A DNA stretch of 64,000 bases from Elusimicrobiales bacterium (GTDB lineage: Bacteria; Elusimicrobiota; Elusimicrobia; Elusimicrobiales; Elusimicrobiaceae): positions 282,101-346,100 of the forward strand of contig JBAZJT010000001.1 in assembly GCA_041651175.1 (NCBI GenBank), read 5' to 3'. Shown in pieces: positions 8,007 through 16,256 of this stretch (positions are counted from its first letter, which is position 1; each line of letters starts with the position of its first letter). A model generated the notes under the pieces. It searched no databases. It was not told the DNA's origin and saw only the letters and a list, made by a program, of their open reading frames with translations. Made by a program: the position numbers and the translations under genes.

Positions 8007-10220
8007 ATGGAATTCGTAGGCAGGCTGGTCAACTGGATTTTCAAGTATGTGGCCGTCGTCCTGCTGGGGCTGCTGCTGGCGGCGGGGGTCTGTTCCTATA
8101 TAGCCTCGCGCATGTTCACTCCGGCGCAGTTGGCGGAGCTTGCCGCCGCGCAGATAGAGGATTTCACCGGCAGGCCGGCGCTGGTGGGCTCCGCCGAGGT
8201 GTCGCTTGTCAAAGGGATACGGATAAAGTCGCTGCGGGTGATAGACAATGCCAGCCCTTTCGGCGCGGACCTGGCCTCCGCAAAAGAGATAGACGCGGAC
8301 TTTGAGTTGCTGCCGCTACTGGGCCGGCGGCTTGTAATCAAAAGCCTCACGCTGGTGGAGCCGCGCGTGAACCTGGTCCGGTATGCCGACGGGCGCTGGA
8401 ATTTCGCCGGCGCCGCCGGGCGCCCGGGCCGGGCGGGCGGCGCGGGGCCGGCGGCAGTCCATGCCGAATCAATAAGCATAACCGGCGGCGCGGCGACGCT
8501 GCGCGACATCGCCTCCGGGACCGCGCGCGAACTGGACGACATAAACCTGCAGGTGTGGAATTTCAGCTGGAACAAGTATTTCCCCGCCAGCTTTGCCGCG
8601 CGGTACGCGCCGCGCGCGGGCGCGCCCCCCGTCTCATTCAGCGGCGACGCCATGGTTACGCTGGCCGGGCTAAAATGGCAGGACGCGGCGGCGCCGAAAA
8701 TTTCACTCCGCGCCGAATACAGGGGCAAAAAAATCGTCGTGGACGGCAACGTAGCCGATTTCTCCGCGCCGAAAGTGGCTTTTGACGCCGCCGTCCCCGC
8801 CGTGGCCGCAGGCGAGCTGGAGGAGTTTCCCGGCCTCTCGCTCCCGGACGGACGGGTCAGCGCGCGGCTGCGCTTTGAGCGGGGCGGGATGCAAATCACG
8901 GGAATAAACGGCAATTTCGGCCCGGCGGTTTTTTCGGCGGAGGCGGAGGCGGATTTCCCGCATGACGCGCCGCCGGTGTATAAAATAGAGGCACGCACCA
9001 CCGCGCCGGTGGACCTTGCCGCCGCCGCCGGACGCTGGGACAAACTGGCTCCGTATTCGCCTTCGGGGAGCGCGCGGGCGGAGCTGGCGCTGTCCGGCAG
9101 GGGGGGACAGGTTTCCGTTGACACCTTCACGGTAACGGTTTCCGGCGGGAAGTTCAAATGGGGCGGGTTTGCGGTGTCGGATGCGGCATTTTCCGTTTCG
9201 GCCCGCCCGGCGGACAAATCGCTGGAGATAACGGTCAGCTCGGGCGCATGCGCGGCCTACGGCCAGAATTTCTCGCTGCTCTCCGGCAGGCTGGGATACG
9301 CGCCGGACACCTTGTCGGTTCCCGCATTTTCCGGCAGCCTGGGCGGGGAAACGTTCAAGCTGTCCATGACCATCAAGAAGCTGAAATCCGCGGACCGCCT
9401 CATATATGTGATGCTGGACGCGCAGCGCATACGTTTCCCGCAGCTGTTCATCACCGTTTCCGACATTGCCGCCGCGATAGGCGACGCTTCCCCCGAACGC
9501 AGGGGGCGCGCGCCGCGCACATTCTCGGGCCCGCTGGCGTGGCTGCGCAATTTCCGGGAGAGGCTGCCGGCGTTCATGCCCAATATAAAAGGCTCGCTGC
9601 ACGCGCGGGAGATGGAATCGCCCGTGGTGTCTGGCAGGGATTTGTACGCGGAGGTGAACCTGCGCGGCCTGGCCCCCGGCATGAAAACCCTCGCCGGCAC
9701 CATAGACGTACAGGCGGGGCCGGGAGTGATTTACCGGCTGGAGGAGATGGCCTCCCGGGACCAGGCGCTTAAAATAACGTTCTCGCCTTTTCTTGCGATG
9801 CACAAGATGGACAATGCCGGCGCGCTCAAGGCCGGCTCCGTGCTGGAGGATGCCGGCTACAACACCATGGGCGCGGCGGTGGATTTCCGCTCCGGCGACA
9901 TGACGGCGGAGAATTTCTACCTTTCCGGGCCGGTGATTTCCGCCTGCGGCTCCGGCGACGTGGGCTGGGCCGACGAGGACCTGGGAGTGTCGTTTTACAC
10001 GTTGTTTTCAAGGACGCGCAATCCCGGCAGCCTTTCGGAAAGCCTGACCGACGCCAGCGGCAAGCCCGCGCTGGCTTTCACGGTTACAGGCTCCATGACG
10101 GAGCCGAAAGTCTCCATCAACAGCCCCAGGGAAACCGGCGGGAGGATAGAGCGGGCGGTGAAAAAAGCCGTGCGCACCGATTTCCGGGACATGAAGCGCT
10201 TCGTAAAAACCGGGCGGTAG
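8007..10220 (+). CDS. AsmA/TamB-like inner-membrane-anchored periplasmic protein
   Basis: 737-residue protein of the AsmA type. A single N-terminal membrane helix (about residues 12-35, KYVAVVLLGLLLAAGVCSY) is followed by a long, beta-rich, low-charge periplasmic body. The start of the body (FTPAQLAELAAAQIEDFTGRP, then VKGIRIKSLRVID) is the typical AsmA N-terminal chorein-like repeat, and the C-terminus (GSMTEPKVSIN) also fits. Such proteins bridge the periplasm and are implicated in lipid transport and outer-membrane assembly. The ATG at 8007 is chosen because GGGAG lies about 10 bases upstream and the hydrophobic anchor follows directly. The gene is followed 69 bases later by pyrE. Confidence 0.75.
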   Translation: MEFVGRLVNWIFKYVAVVLLGLLLAAGVCSYIASRMFTPAQLAELAAAQIEDFTGRPALVGSAEVSLVKGIRIKSLRVIDNASPFGADLASAKEIDADFELLPLLGRRLVIKSLTLVEPRVNLVRYADGRWNFAGAAGRPGRAGGAGPAAVHAESISITGGAATLRDIASGTARELDDINLQVWNFSWNKYFPASFAARYAPRAGAPPVSFSGDAMVTLAGLKWQDAAAPKISLRAEYRGKKIVVDGNVADFSAPKVAFDAAVPAVAAGELEEFPGLSLPDGRVSARLRFERGGMQITGINGNFGPAVFSAEAEADFPHDAPPVYKIEARTTAPVDLAAAAGRWDKLAPYSPSGSARAELALSGRGGQVSVDTFTVTVSGGKFKWGGFAVSDAAFSVSARPADKSLEITVSSGACAAYGQNFSLLSGRLGYAPDTLSVPAFSGSLGGETFKLSMTIKKLKSADRLIYVMLDAQRIRFPQLFITVSDIAAAIGDASPERRGRAPRTFSGPLAWLRNFRERLPAFMPNIKGSLHAREMESPVVSGRDLYAEVNLRGLAPGMKTLAGTIDVQAGPGVIYRLEEMASRDQALKITFSPFLAMHKMDNAGALKAGSVLEDAGYNTMGAAVDFRSGDMTAENFYLSGPVISACGSGDVGWADEDLGVSFYTLFSRTRNPGSLSESLTDASGKPALAFTVTGSMTEPKVSINSPRETGGRIERAVKKAVRTDFRDMKRFVKTGR

Positions 10221-10289
10221 ACTTTGCGCGCCCGATTTGCCACACTGTAGCACACAGGCCGCCGGGCGGCGGCGTCAACGGAGGAGAAT

Positions 10290-10892
10290 ATGTCGGAAGA
10301 TCCCAACAACCTTGATATGGTGGGTATATTGCAGGAGCACGGAGCGATTCTGAACGGGCATTTCGTGCTGCCGTCCGGTTTCCACAGCCAGAGTTATGTG
10401 CAAACCTCCCTCGCCATGCAGTACCCGCATATCGCCCACAAGATAGCAAAGGCGATGTCAGGCAAATTCCCGCAGGAGATAGACGTGGTGCTTGCGCCCA
10501 CCGCGCAGACCCATGTGATAGCGCAGGAAGTGGCGCGGGTGCGCAAGGTGCGCGCCATCTACGCGGAAGGCTCCGGCGGGGCGATGATACTAAAGCGCAA
10601 TTTCCGGCTTAAAGAGCATGACCGGGTGCTGGTGGTGGACGATGTCATCACCACGGGCAACCTCTCCGGCGCGGCGGTGGCGCTGGCGCAGCGCTACGGC
10701 GCGCGGGTCATGGGCGTGGCCGCAATAGTGGACCGCTCGCTGGGCGGGCTTCCGCTGCGGGTGCCGGTGCGCTCGCTGATTTCCTATCCGCTTCAGGTGT
10801 ATCCTCCGGACCAGTGCCCGCTCTGCGCGCAGAAGGTGCCGCTTGTCGCGCCGGGCGGCACGCCCAAGCCGCCGGAGGATGACCAATGCTGA
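10290..10892 (+). CDS. pyrE: Orotate phosphoribosyltransferase
   Basis: Converts orotate and PRPP to orotidine 5'-phosphate in de novo UMP synthesis; 200 residues, cytosolic. The PRPP-binding signature is VLVVDDVITTGN (about residues 111-122). An orotate-site stretch, FVLPSGFHSQSYVQ, lies near the N-terminus. The C-terminal CPLCAQK is a short Cys pair often seen in long-form PyrE proteins. CGGAGGAG sits 4-8 bases before the ATG. The stop overlaps the next gene by seven bases. The other pyrimidine genes in the window, carAB, are 30 kb away and in another operon. Confidence 0.92.
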   Translation: MSEDPNNLDMVGILQEHGAILNGHFVLPSGFHSQSYVQTSLAMQYPHIAHKIAKAMSGKFPQEIDVVLAPTAQTHVIAQEVARVRKVRAIYAEGSGGAMILKRNFRLKEHDRVLVVDDVITTGNLSGAAVALAQRYGARVMGVAAIVDRSLGGLPLRVPVRSLISYPLQVYPPDQCPLCAQKVPLVAPGGTPKPPEDDQC

Positions 10893-12061
10893 CAGGGGAA
10901 GCAGTCCGTCTTCAACTGAACCCGGGGCAGGAGCGCAGGCTGGAAGCCGGCCACCAGTGGGTTTTTTCCAACGAACTTAAAACGGTGGACACCTCGGTCC
11001 CCCCCGGCTCGCCCTGCGAGATAATATCCTCGCGCGGGAAGCGGGTGGCCGTCGGTTTTTTCAATCCGCGCAGCCTGATAGCGGCGCGGGTGCTCTCCCG
11101 CGGGGAGCTGGAGCCGGATTTCATCTCCGCCCGCATCAGGGCCGCGCTGGAATACCGCAAAAGCCTGGGGCTGGAGCGTTACGGGCGCATTGTATTTTCC
11201 GAGGCGGATTTCCTGCCCGGCCTTGTCATTGACGCCTACGGCCCGCTTGTGGTGGCGGAAATACTCTGCGCCGGGATGGAGCGGCAGAAACCCAAAATCA
11301 TCGCGGCGATAAACGAAGTGCTGTCCCCCAAAAGCATATTGTTCAAAAACAGCAGCCCTTTCCGCGCGCTGGAGGGCCTGTCGTCTGAAAACACCTCCGA
11401 AGGCCATGTGCCGGAGGAGGCCGAGGTCCACGAAAACGGGCTTAAATACTCCTTTTCCGCCACTGCCTGCCAGAAAACCGGCTTTTACTACGACCAGCGC
11501 GACAACAGGGCTTTCCTGGCGCAGCATTGTTCCGGGCGGAAGGTGCTGGACCTTTACTGCTACACCGGCGGCTTCGCGCTGGCCGCCGCGGCGGCGGGCG
11601 CAGCCGAGGTCTGGGGCGTGGATTCGTCCCAGCCGGCCGTGGACGCCGCCATCAAAAACGCGGAGCTTAACAAACTGCGCGCCTCCTTCCGCCGCGAGGA
11701 TGCGGAGCGCGTGCTGGCCGCGTTAAAGGACGGTTCGCTGCCCGTCAAGCCGGATGTGATAGTGCTGGACCCGCCCAATCTGGTCAAAAGCCGCAAGAAT
11801 CTGGGCGCGGCGCTGCGGCTTTACGGCAAGCTCAACGAGTCCGCGCTGCGCGGCCTTCCCTCCGGGGGATTGCTGGCCACGGCCTCCTGCTCGCATCATG
11901 TGAGCAGGGAGGAGTTTGTCCATATGCTGCGCGGCGCCGCCGTGCGCAGCGGGCGCAGGGTGTCTCTCGTCGAGCTGCGCGGCCAGGCGAAAGACCATCC
12001 CGTGCTGCTGGCCATGCCGGAAACCGAGTACCTGCATTTCGCGCTTTTGCGGGCGGTTTAG
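10886..12061 (+). CDS. Class I SAM-dependent rRNA methyltransferase, RlmI/YccW-like (PUA + Rossmann)
   Basis: 391 residues. The N-terminal PUA-like domain covers about residues 1-75 (AGHQWVFSNELK, then IISSRGKRVAVGFFNP). The central EEHI-type region leads to FYYDQRDNR. The SAM-binding motif I is VLDLYCYTGGFALAAA (about 215-230), followed by the acidic VDSS and the catalytic-site VLDPPNL (about 291-297). Family members make 5-methylcytosine in 23S rRNA; E. coli RlmI modifies C1962. The exact target here is inferred from family. It overlaps pyrE by seven bases and ends at the border of the hairpin element. Confidence 0.85.
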   Translation: MLTGEAVRLQLNPGQERRLEAGHQWVFSNELKTVDTSVPPGSPCEIISSRGKRVAVGFFNPRSLIAARVLSRGELEPDFISARIRAALEYRKSLGLERYGRIVFSEADFLPGLVIDAYGPLVVAEILCAGMERQKPKIIAAINEVLSPKSILFKNSSPFRALEGLSSENTSEGHVPEEAEVHENGLKYSFSATACQKTGFYYDQRDNRAFLAQHCSGRKVLDLYCYTGGFALAAAAAGAAEVWGVDSSQPAVDAAIKNAELNKLRASFRREDAERVLAALKDGSLPVKPDVIVLDPPNLVKSRKNLGAALRLYGKLNESALRGLPSGGLLATASCSHHVSREEFVHMLRGAAVRSGRRVSLVELRGQAKDHPVLLAMPETEYLHFALLRAV

Positions 12062-12217
12062 CCTGAATGTTTCAGTTGGTTGCGAGAACCGAGGCAGCGC
12101 GAAATAATGCCGAACGAAATTATCCGCGCGCGCCTCACTGCGCGAAAGGATAATTTTGTGAAGGCAGTATGAAGCGATTTTTCGCCGAATTCCGCAATCC
12201 AACTGAAACACTCCGGC
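12060..12217 (+). repeat. Intergenic hairpin element, copy A
   Basis: Matches the 165-bp element at 22036-22200 over its whole length. The left terminus (TAGCCTGAATGTTTCAGTTGG) abuts the stop codon of the methyltransferase gene. The right terminus (CCAACTGAAACACTCCGG) has decayed. The core hairpin is GAAATTATCC / GGATAATTTT with an inner GCGC/GCGC stem around CTCACT. It fills most of the 306-base gap before nrdJ. Confidence 0.8.
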
Positions 12218-12238
12218 CAGGGCTTTTCGTCAGGAAAT

Positions 12239-12267
12239 TTGACATTATCCGGCAACCGTGTTAAAGT
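12239..12267 (+). promoter_or_regulatory. Promoter of nrdJ
   Basis: TTGACA (12239-12244), a 17-base spacer, then TAAAGT (12262-12267). It lies just after the hairpin element and about 95 bases before the nrdJ start. ACCTGAAAATTT, half of the element terminus, follows at 12274-12285. No NrdR box or cobalamin riboswitch was recognised in the leader. Confidence 0.6.
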
Positions 12268-12367
12268 AGTGAAACCTGAAAATTTTTCCGCAACGCGGAA
12301 GGGTTTTGCGGCCCCTCCGCCGGCCCCCGCGCAAACCGCGGCGCGGGGCTTAACAAGGAGCATGCAA

Positions 12368-14878
12368 ATGACAAAGACGATGATCGAACCCAGGAAGAAA
12401 ATCCAACTCTCGCCCAATCAGGAAAAAGTGATAAAAGACAAGTATCTGCGGGACTCCGCCACGGTGGAAGACTGGTTCCTGGGCATAGCGCACAATATCG
12501 CCCTTGCCGAAATCCTTTTCCACCCCGATGCCGAGAAATGGGGGGTGTTCACCGGCGTCAGCCACACCGCCTACGGGCCGCACCGCAACGGCGTTACCAC
12601 CGGCAAAATGCTGCTTTTCCACGAAGGGATTTACGATTCCGAGCAGCGCGACGCGAACTTTTTCAAGCTGATGCGCAACCTGGAAGACGCCTACAAACAC
12701 TTTGACGCCGCCCGCGAAACCGCCGATTTCTGGCAGGAGCAGTATTACACCCTGATGTCGCAGATGGATTTCCTGCCCAACTCGCCCACGCTTATGAACG
12801 CCGGGCGGGATTTGCAGCAGTTGTCGGCCTGCTATGTGCTACCGATACCGGATTCCATAGAAGGAATATCAAAGGCGCTGCACGCGCAGAGCCTTATCCA
12901 GAAATCCGGCGGGGGAACGGGGTTTTCCTTCGGCAACCTGCGCCCCAAGGGCGATATCGTCAAAAAGACCAAGGGCGTGGCCTCCGGCGCATTGTCCTTC
13001 ATGCAGCTTTTTGACAAGCTGACCGATGTGGTCAAGCAGGGCGGCACCCGGCGCGGCGCCAACATGGGCGTGCTGCCGGTGCGCCACCCGGAAGTAAAGG
13101 ATTTCATAACGATGAAAGCCTCCGGCACGTGCATGGAGAACTTCAATATCTCCGTGGCGATAGACGAGGATTTCATGAACGCCGTCTCCGCCGGCGAGGA
13201 TTACGAACTGGTGAACCCGCACACCGGCAAGCCTTCCGGCAAACTCAACGCGCGGGAAGTGTTCAACATGCTCTGCGAATCCGCCTGGAAATCCGGCGAT
13301 CCCGGCGTGGTGTTCATGGACCGCATGAACGGCCCCAGCTCCAACCCGACGCCGCATCTGGGCCGGGTGGAAAGCACCAACCCCTGCGGCGAGCAGCCGC
13401 TTCTGCCGTGGGAGCCGTGCAACCTCGGCTCGCTCAACCTGCCGCATTTCATAAAGGGCGAGACGGGGCGCGCAGCCATAGACTACGACGCTCTGGGCAA
13501 AACGGTGGAGACCTGCGTGCGCTTTCTGGATGATGTCATAGAAATCAACAATTACCCCCTGCCGGAAATAGAGAAGATGGCCAAGGGCAACCGCCGCATA
13601 GGGCTGGGCCTGATGGGCTGGGCCGAGACGCTGGTCCGCCTGGGCGTCCCCTACGACAGCCAGGACGCGCTGCGCCAGGCCGAGGAGCTGATGTCTTTCA
13701 TAAACGAGCGCGCGCTGGCCGCCTCCGAGCATATAGGGCGCGACCGCGGCGTGTTCCCGAACTGGAAAAGCTCCGTCTACGACCAGAGCGGCCCCAATTT
13801 CCGGGGACATGCCAGAATGCCGCGCAACTGCGCCCGCACCACCATCGCGCCCACCGGCACCATCGCCATCGCCGCGGGGCTGCAGGGCGGCGGGATAGAG
13901 CCGTTTTTCGCCATCGCCTACACGCGCTACAACGCGCGCGCGCTGGACGCGCTCAAAAACGGCCAGACCCCGGATGCCAACGACGTTTTCTTTGAAATCA
14001 ACCCGCTGTTCAAGGAAATAGCGCGCCAGCATAACTTCTTCGGGCTTAAGGAAGAGACCCTCTGGGCCAAGATAGACGCCAACCACAAAGCCATACGCGG
14101 CATCCCGGAGATACCCGAAAATATCCAGAAGCTGTTCCCCACCGCCCACGACGTTTCGGTGGAGTATCACATAAGGATGCAGTCCGCGTTCCAGAAGTTC
14201 GTGGATAACGCGGTGTCCAAGACCATCAACATGACCTCGTCGGCCACGGTGGAGGATGTGCGCAAGGCCTACTCCCTGGCATACGAGCTTAACTGCAAAG
14301 GCGTTACCATATACCGCGACGGGTGCAAAAGCCAGCAGGTGCTAAACATCGGCACAACCGCCGAGGATGCGACCAGGAAAAAGAAGGAGCGCAAGCCCTT
14401 CGGCGTCGCCTCGGAGTATTACCAGATAACCACCGGCTACGGCCCGCTGCACATACATATCAACTACGACGACAGCGGCCCCTACCAGGTGTTCACCAAT
14501 ATCCCGCCGCTGGGCACGGAAATAAGCGGGCTCACCTCGCTGATGGGCATACTGCTGTCCAAGTATCTTGAAGCCGGCGGCGAGCCGGAAAGCGTGCTAA
14601 AGCACCTCAACTCCATCAAAGGCGACCGGCCCATAGGCTTTGGCGAAAACCATGTCAATTCCATCCCGCACGCCCTTGCCATCGCGCTGCGCAATCATCT
14701 GCGCAAAAACGGCACGTTGGAGGCGGCGACAGCGGCCAGCGGCCATGAAGCCCGGCTGGACCTCTGGGACGCGGCGCGCTCGCTCTACTGCCCGAAGTGC
14801 TATTCGTCCAATGTCAGCTATCAGTCCGGCTGCTCGGGCCCGACCTGCCACGACTGCGGTTATTCGGAATGCTCCTGA
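12368..14878 (+). CDS. nrdJ: Adenosylcobalamin-dependent (class II) ribonucleotide reductase
   Basis: Reduces ribonucleotides to deoxyribonucleotides using B12 radical chemistry, independent of oxygen; 836 residues. The active site is intact. NPCGEQ places Asn338, the thiyl-radical Cys340 and Glu342, and Cys351 (EPCNLGS) and Cys155 (LSACYVLP) form the reducing pair, with spacing as in the Lactobacillus enzyme. GGGTGFSF and APTGTIAIAAG are further class II signatures. The C-terminus has a CPKC...C..C Cys cluster (about residues 804-835) for re-reduction. No ATP-cone was seen at the N-terminus, so activity-site regulation may be lacking. The ATG at 12368 is chosen because AAGGAG lies seven bases upstream; the ATG at 12362 would be too close. 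Confidence 0.92.
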   Translation: MTKTMIEPRKKIQLSPNQEKVIKDKYLRDSATVEDWFLGIAHNIALAEILFHPDAEKWGVFTGVSHTAYGPHRNGVTTGKMLLFHEGIYDSEQRDANFFKLMRNLEDAYKHFDAARETADFWQEQYYTLMSQMDFLPNSPTLMNAGRDLQQLSACYVLPIPDSIEGISKALHAQSLIQKSGGGTGFSFGNLRPKGDIVKKTKGVASGALSFMQLFDKLTDVVKQGGTRRGANMGVLPVRHPEVKDFITMKASGTCMENFNISVAIDEDFMNAVSAGEDYELVNPHTGKPSGKLNAREVFNMLCESAWKSGDPGVVFMDRMNGPSSNPTPHLGRVESTNPCGEQPLLPWEPCNLGSLNLPHFIKGETGRAAIDYDALGKTVETCVRFLDDVIEINNYPLPEIEKMAKGNRRIGLGLMGWAETLVRLGVPYDSQDALRQAEELMSFINERALAASEHIGRDRGVFPNWKSSVYDQSGPNFRGHARMPRNCARTTIAPTGTIAIAAGLQGGGIEPFFAIAYTRYNARALDALKNGQTPDANDVFFEINPLFKEIARQHNFFGLKEETLWAKIDANHKAIRGIPEIPENIQKLFPTAHDVSVEYHIRMQSAFQKFVDNAVSKTINMTSSATVEDVRKAYSLAYELNCKGVTIYRDGCKSQQVLNIGTTAEDATRKKKERKPFGVASEYYQITTGYGPLHIHINYDDSGPYQVFTNIPPLGTEISGLTSLMGILLSKYLEAGGEPESVLKHLNSIKGDRPIGFGENHVNSIPHALAIALRNHLRKNGTLEAATAASGHEARLDLWDAARSLYCPKCYSSNVSYQSGCSGPTCHDCGYSECS

Positions 14879-15666
14879 AGACAGCGCTATTGTGCCTTGC
14901 CCTCGTCCCCGCCGCCAAAGCCGGCGGGGACGAGACTGTTTTGTTCTCCCCCGCCTATGGCAAGCGGGTGGTGAAGGACATTATTGAAGTTCCCGTAAAG
15001 CCGTTCCACTGGGACAAAAAGGACCTCACTATTGCCGGCTCCGTGCTGGGAGCTACGGGGATAGCGTTCATCTTTGACTCGCAAATCCGCGATTACTATT
15101 ACAATCCCGCGCACCGGAACAATTTCTGGGATTCGGTAAGCGACGTCACCACCCATTTCGGGGATTACAAGATGCAGCTGCCGCTGATTATGGGTTCCTG
15201 GGCGGCGGGGCTTGCCACGGGCAATTCCACCCTGACCAAAATCGCCGCGGACGGAGCGGAGGCCAGCATAATCGCCGCCGGGCTTATAACGCCGATGCTG
15301 GTTTATATAACGGGCCGTGCGCTGCCCTGCGACGGCGAGGATGCCTACAAATTCCGCCCCTTCACCCCGATGCGCTATTCCTTCCCCTCCGGGCACACGA
15401 CCGAGGCGTTCACCATGGCGGCGGTGATAGACCAGAATTTAAGAAAGCATTTCGGCTACTGGCATACGCCTTTTGTTTACGCCATGGCCGTGGGCACGGC
15501 GCATTCCAGGGTTTATGACGAGACGCATTATCTCTCGGACGTCGTGCTGGCTTCCGGCATCGGCTGGGGCGTCGGCTACTGGATAGCCAACAAGCCGCGC
15601 AACCCGGAAAACAGCGTAATGCTGCTGCCTTCCCCCTCCGGCCTGATGGTGGCGGTTAAATTTTAA
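14869..15666 (+). CDS. Exported PAP2-family phosphatase
   Basis: 265-residue type 2 phosphatidic-acid phosphatase-like protein. A signal peptide (MLLKTALLCLALVPAAKAG) is followed by hydrophobic helices and the three PAP2 motifs: a variant motif 1 (RALPCDGEDAYKFRP), PSGH in YSFPSGHTTEAF, and SRVYDETHYLSD with the catalytic His and Asp. Substrates of the family are lipid phosphates such as undecaprenyl diphosphate or phosphatidyl phosphates; which one is unknown. The start overlaps the end of nrdJ by 10 bases, so it is probably co-transcribed; a clear Shine-Dalgarno is absent. An earlier in-frame start at 14797 would destroy the signal peptide. Confidence 0.82.
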   Translation: MLLKTALLCLALVPAAKAGGDETVLFSPAYGKRVVKDIIEVPVKPFHWDKKDLTIAGSVLGATGIAFIFDSQIRDYYYNPAHRNNFWDSVSDVTTHFGDYKMQLPLIMGSWAAGLATGNSTLTKIAADGAEASIIAAGLITPMLVYITGRALPCDGEDAYKFRPFTPMRYSFPSGHTTEAFTMAAVIDQNLRKHFGYWHTPFVYAMAVGTAHSRVYDETHYLSDVVLASGIGWGVGYWIANKPRNPENSVMLLPSPSGLMVAVKF

Positions 15667-15676
15667 CCCAAATTCT

Positions 15677-15714
15677 GCGCCTCGGTCCTTGCGCCAACTG
15701 AAATTTTCAGGTTA
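15677..15714 (-). repeat. Intergenic hairpin element, left-end fragment (copy C)
   Basis: Read on the minus strand it matches the first ~38 bases of the element at 22036: CCTGAAAATTTTCAGTTGG followed by GCAAGGACCGAGGCG. The rest of the element is missing. It lies between the PAP2 stop and the terminator at 15722. Confidence 0.7.
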
Positions 15715-15721
15715 ACAAGCC

Positions 15722-15765
15722 AAAGGCCGCGCCGGATTTCGTTTGAAATCCGGCGCGGCCTTTGC
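15722..15765. terminator. Strong bidirectional terminator
   Basis: A 19-base perfect stem (AAAGGCCGCGCCGGATTTC and its complement) with a GTTT loop, flanked by T-rich sequence on the plus side. It separates the nrdJ-PAP2 operon from the rpsT-tRNA-Leu transcript coming from the other side. Confidence 0.85.
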
Positions 15766-15775
15766 TTTGTGAGAG

Positions 15776-15857
15776 TGCGCGGGGAGGGACTCGAACCCTC
15801 ATGTCTTTCGACATACGCCCCTCAAACGTACGCGTATACCAATTCCGCCACCCGCGC
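15776..15857 (-). tRNA. tRNA-Leu (anticodon GAG)
   Basis: Class II tRNA with a long variable arm. Acceptor GCGCGGG pairs with CCCGCGC; the D-arm is GTGGCGGAATTGGTATACGC. The anticodon stem TACGT/GCGTA encloses TTGAGGG, giving anticodon GAG. The variable arm is TGTCGAAAGACA and the T-arm AGGGTTCGAGTCCCT. CCA is not encoded. It lies 13 bases after the rpsT stop and just before the terminator, so it is probably processed from the rpsT transcript. Confidence 0.92.
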
Positions 15858-15870
15858 GGAAAACCGCCGT

Positions 15871-16158
15871 TTATGCCGGCTTGGCCTGTTTCGCCGCCGC
15901 TTTCGCGAGCCGCGATTTCTTGCGGGCCGCCGTTTTCCAGTGGATGACGCCTTTTTTGGCAGCCTTGTCCACCACCGAGGAAACCTTGCCGTATAACTGC
16001 GAGGTTTTGGCCGCATCGCCGGTTTTGAGCGCGGCGGAGTATTCCTTGGCGGCCAGTTTGATGGTTTTGCGAACGCCTTTGTTGTGGCTGGCCCGGCGCA
16101 GGGCCTGGCGCGCGGCTTTAAGCGCGCCGGTATGCCTTCCTGTCTTTAATTTCGCCAT
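15871..16158 (-). CDS. rpsT: 30S ribosomal protein S20
   Basis: 95-residue, Lys/Arg/Ala-rich helical protein that binds the 5' domain of 16S rRNA early in 30S assembly. Recognised by KTGRHTGALKAARQALRRAS near the start and the conserved SSVVDKAAKKGVIHWKTAAR segment. There is no Shine-Dalgarno: the promoter -10 hexamer ends nine bases before the ATG, so the mRNA appears to start one or two bases before the start codon. The tRNA-Leu gene follows on the same strand. Confidence 0.93.
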   Translation of the reverse strand: MAKLKTGRHTGALKAARQALRRASHNKGVRKTIKLAAKEYSAALKTGDAAKTSQLYGKVSSVVDKAAKKGVIHWKTAARKKSRLAKAAAKQAKPA

Positions 16159-16166
16159 ATTTCAAT

Positions 16167-16195
16167 ATTATATCGCTTGCCGGACGCCCCGTCAA
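16167..16195 (-). promoter_or_regulatory. Promoter of rpsT, placed for a leaderless transcript
   Basis: Minus strand: TTGACG (16195-16190), a 17-base spacer, TATAAT (16172-16167). Expected start of transcription is about 16160, two bases before the rpsT ATG (A at 16158). Confidence 0.75.
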
Positions 16196-16221
16196 TGAAA
16201 ATCCGGCGGGCGGCATTTCAT

Positions 16222-16250
16222 TTGAAAATGCGGACGCAGAGTGTTAGAAT
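16222..16250 (+). promoter_or_regulatory. Promoter of the EF-G-like gene, placed for a leaderless transcript
   Basis: TTGAAA (16222-16227), a 17-base spacer, TAGAAT (16245-16250), with an extended -10 TG at 16242-16243. The expected start of transcription (about 16256-16257) coincides with the A of the ATG at 16257. Confidence 0.75.
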
Positions 16251-16256
16251 GCAAAA

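Noticed and set aside
12268..12367. Cobalamin riboswitch or NrdR box upstream of nrdJ
   Set aside because: The leader is only about 95 bases, has no B12-box, and contains no pair of NrdR-type palindromes.
12869..14170. A 433-codon minus-strand open frame across nrdJ
   Set aside because: Antisense of the ribonucleotide reductase active-site region; low-complexity product.
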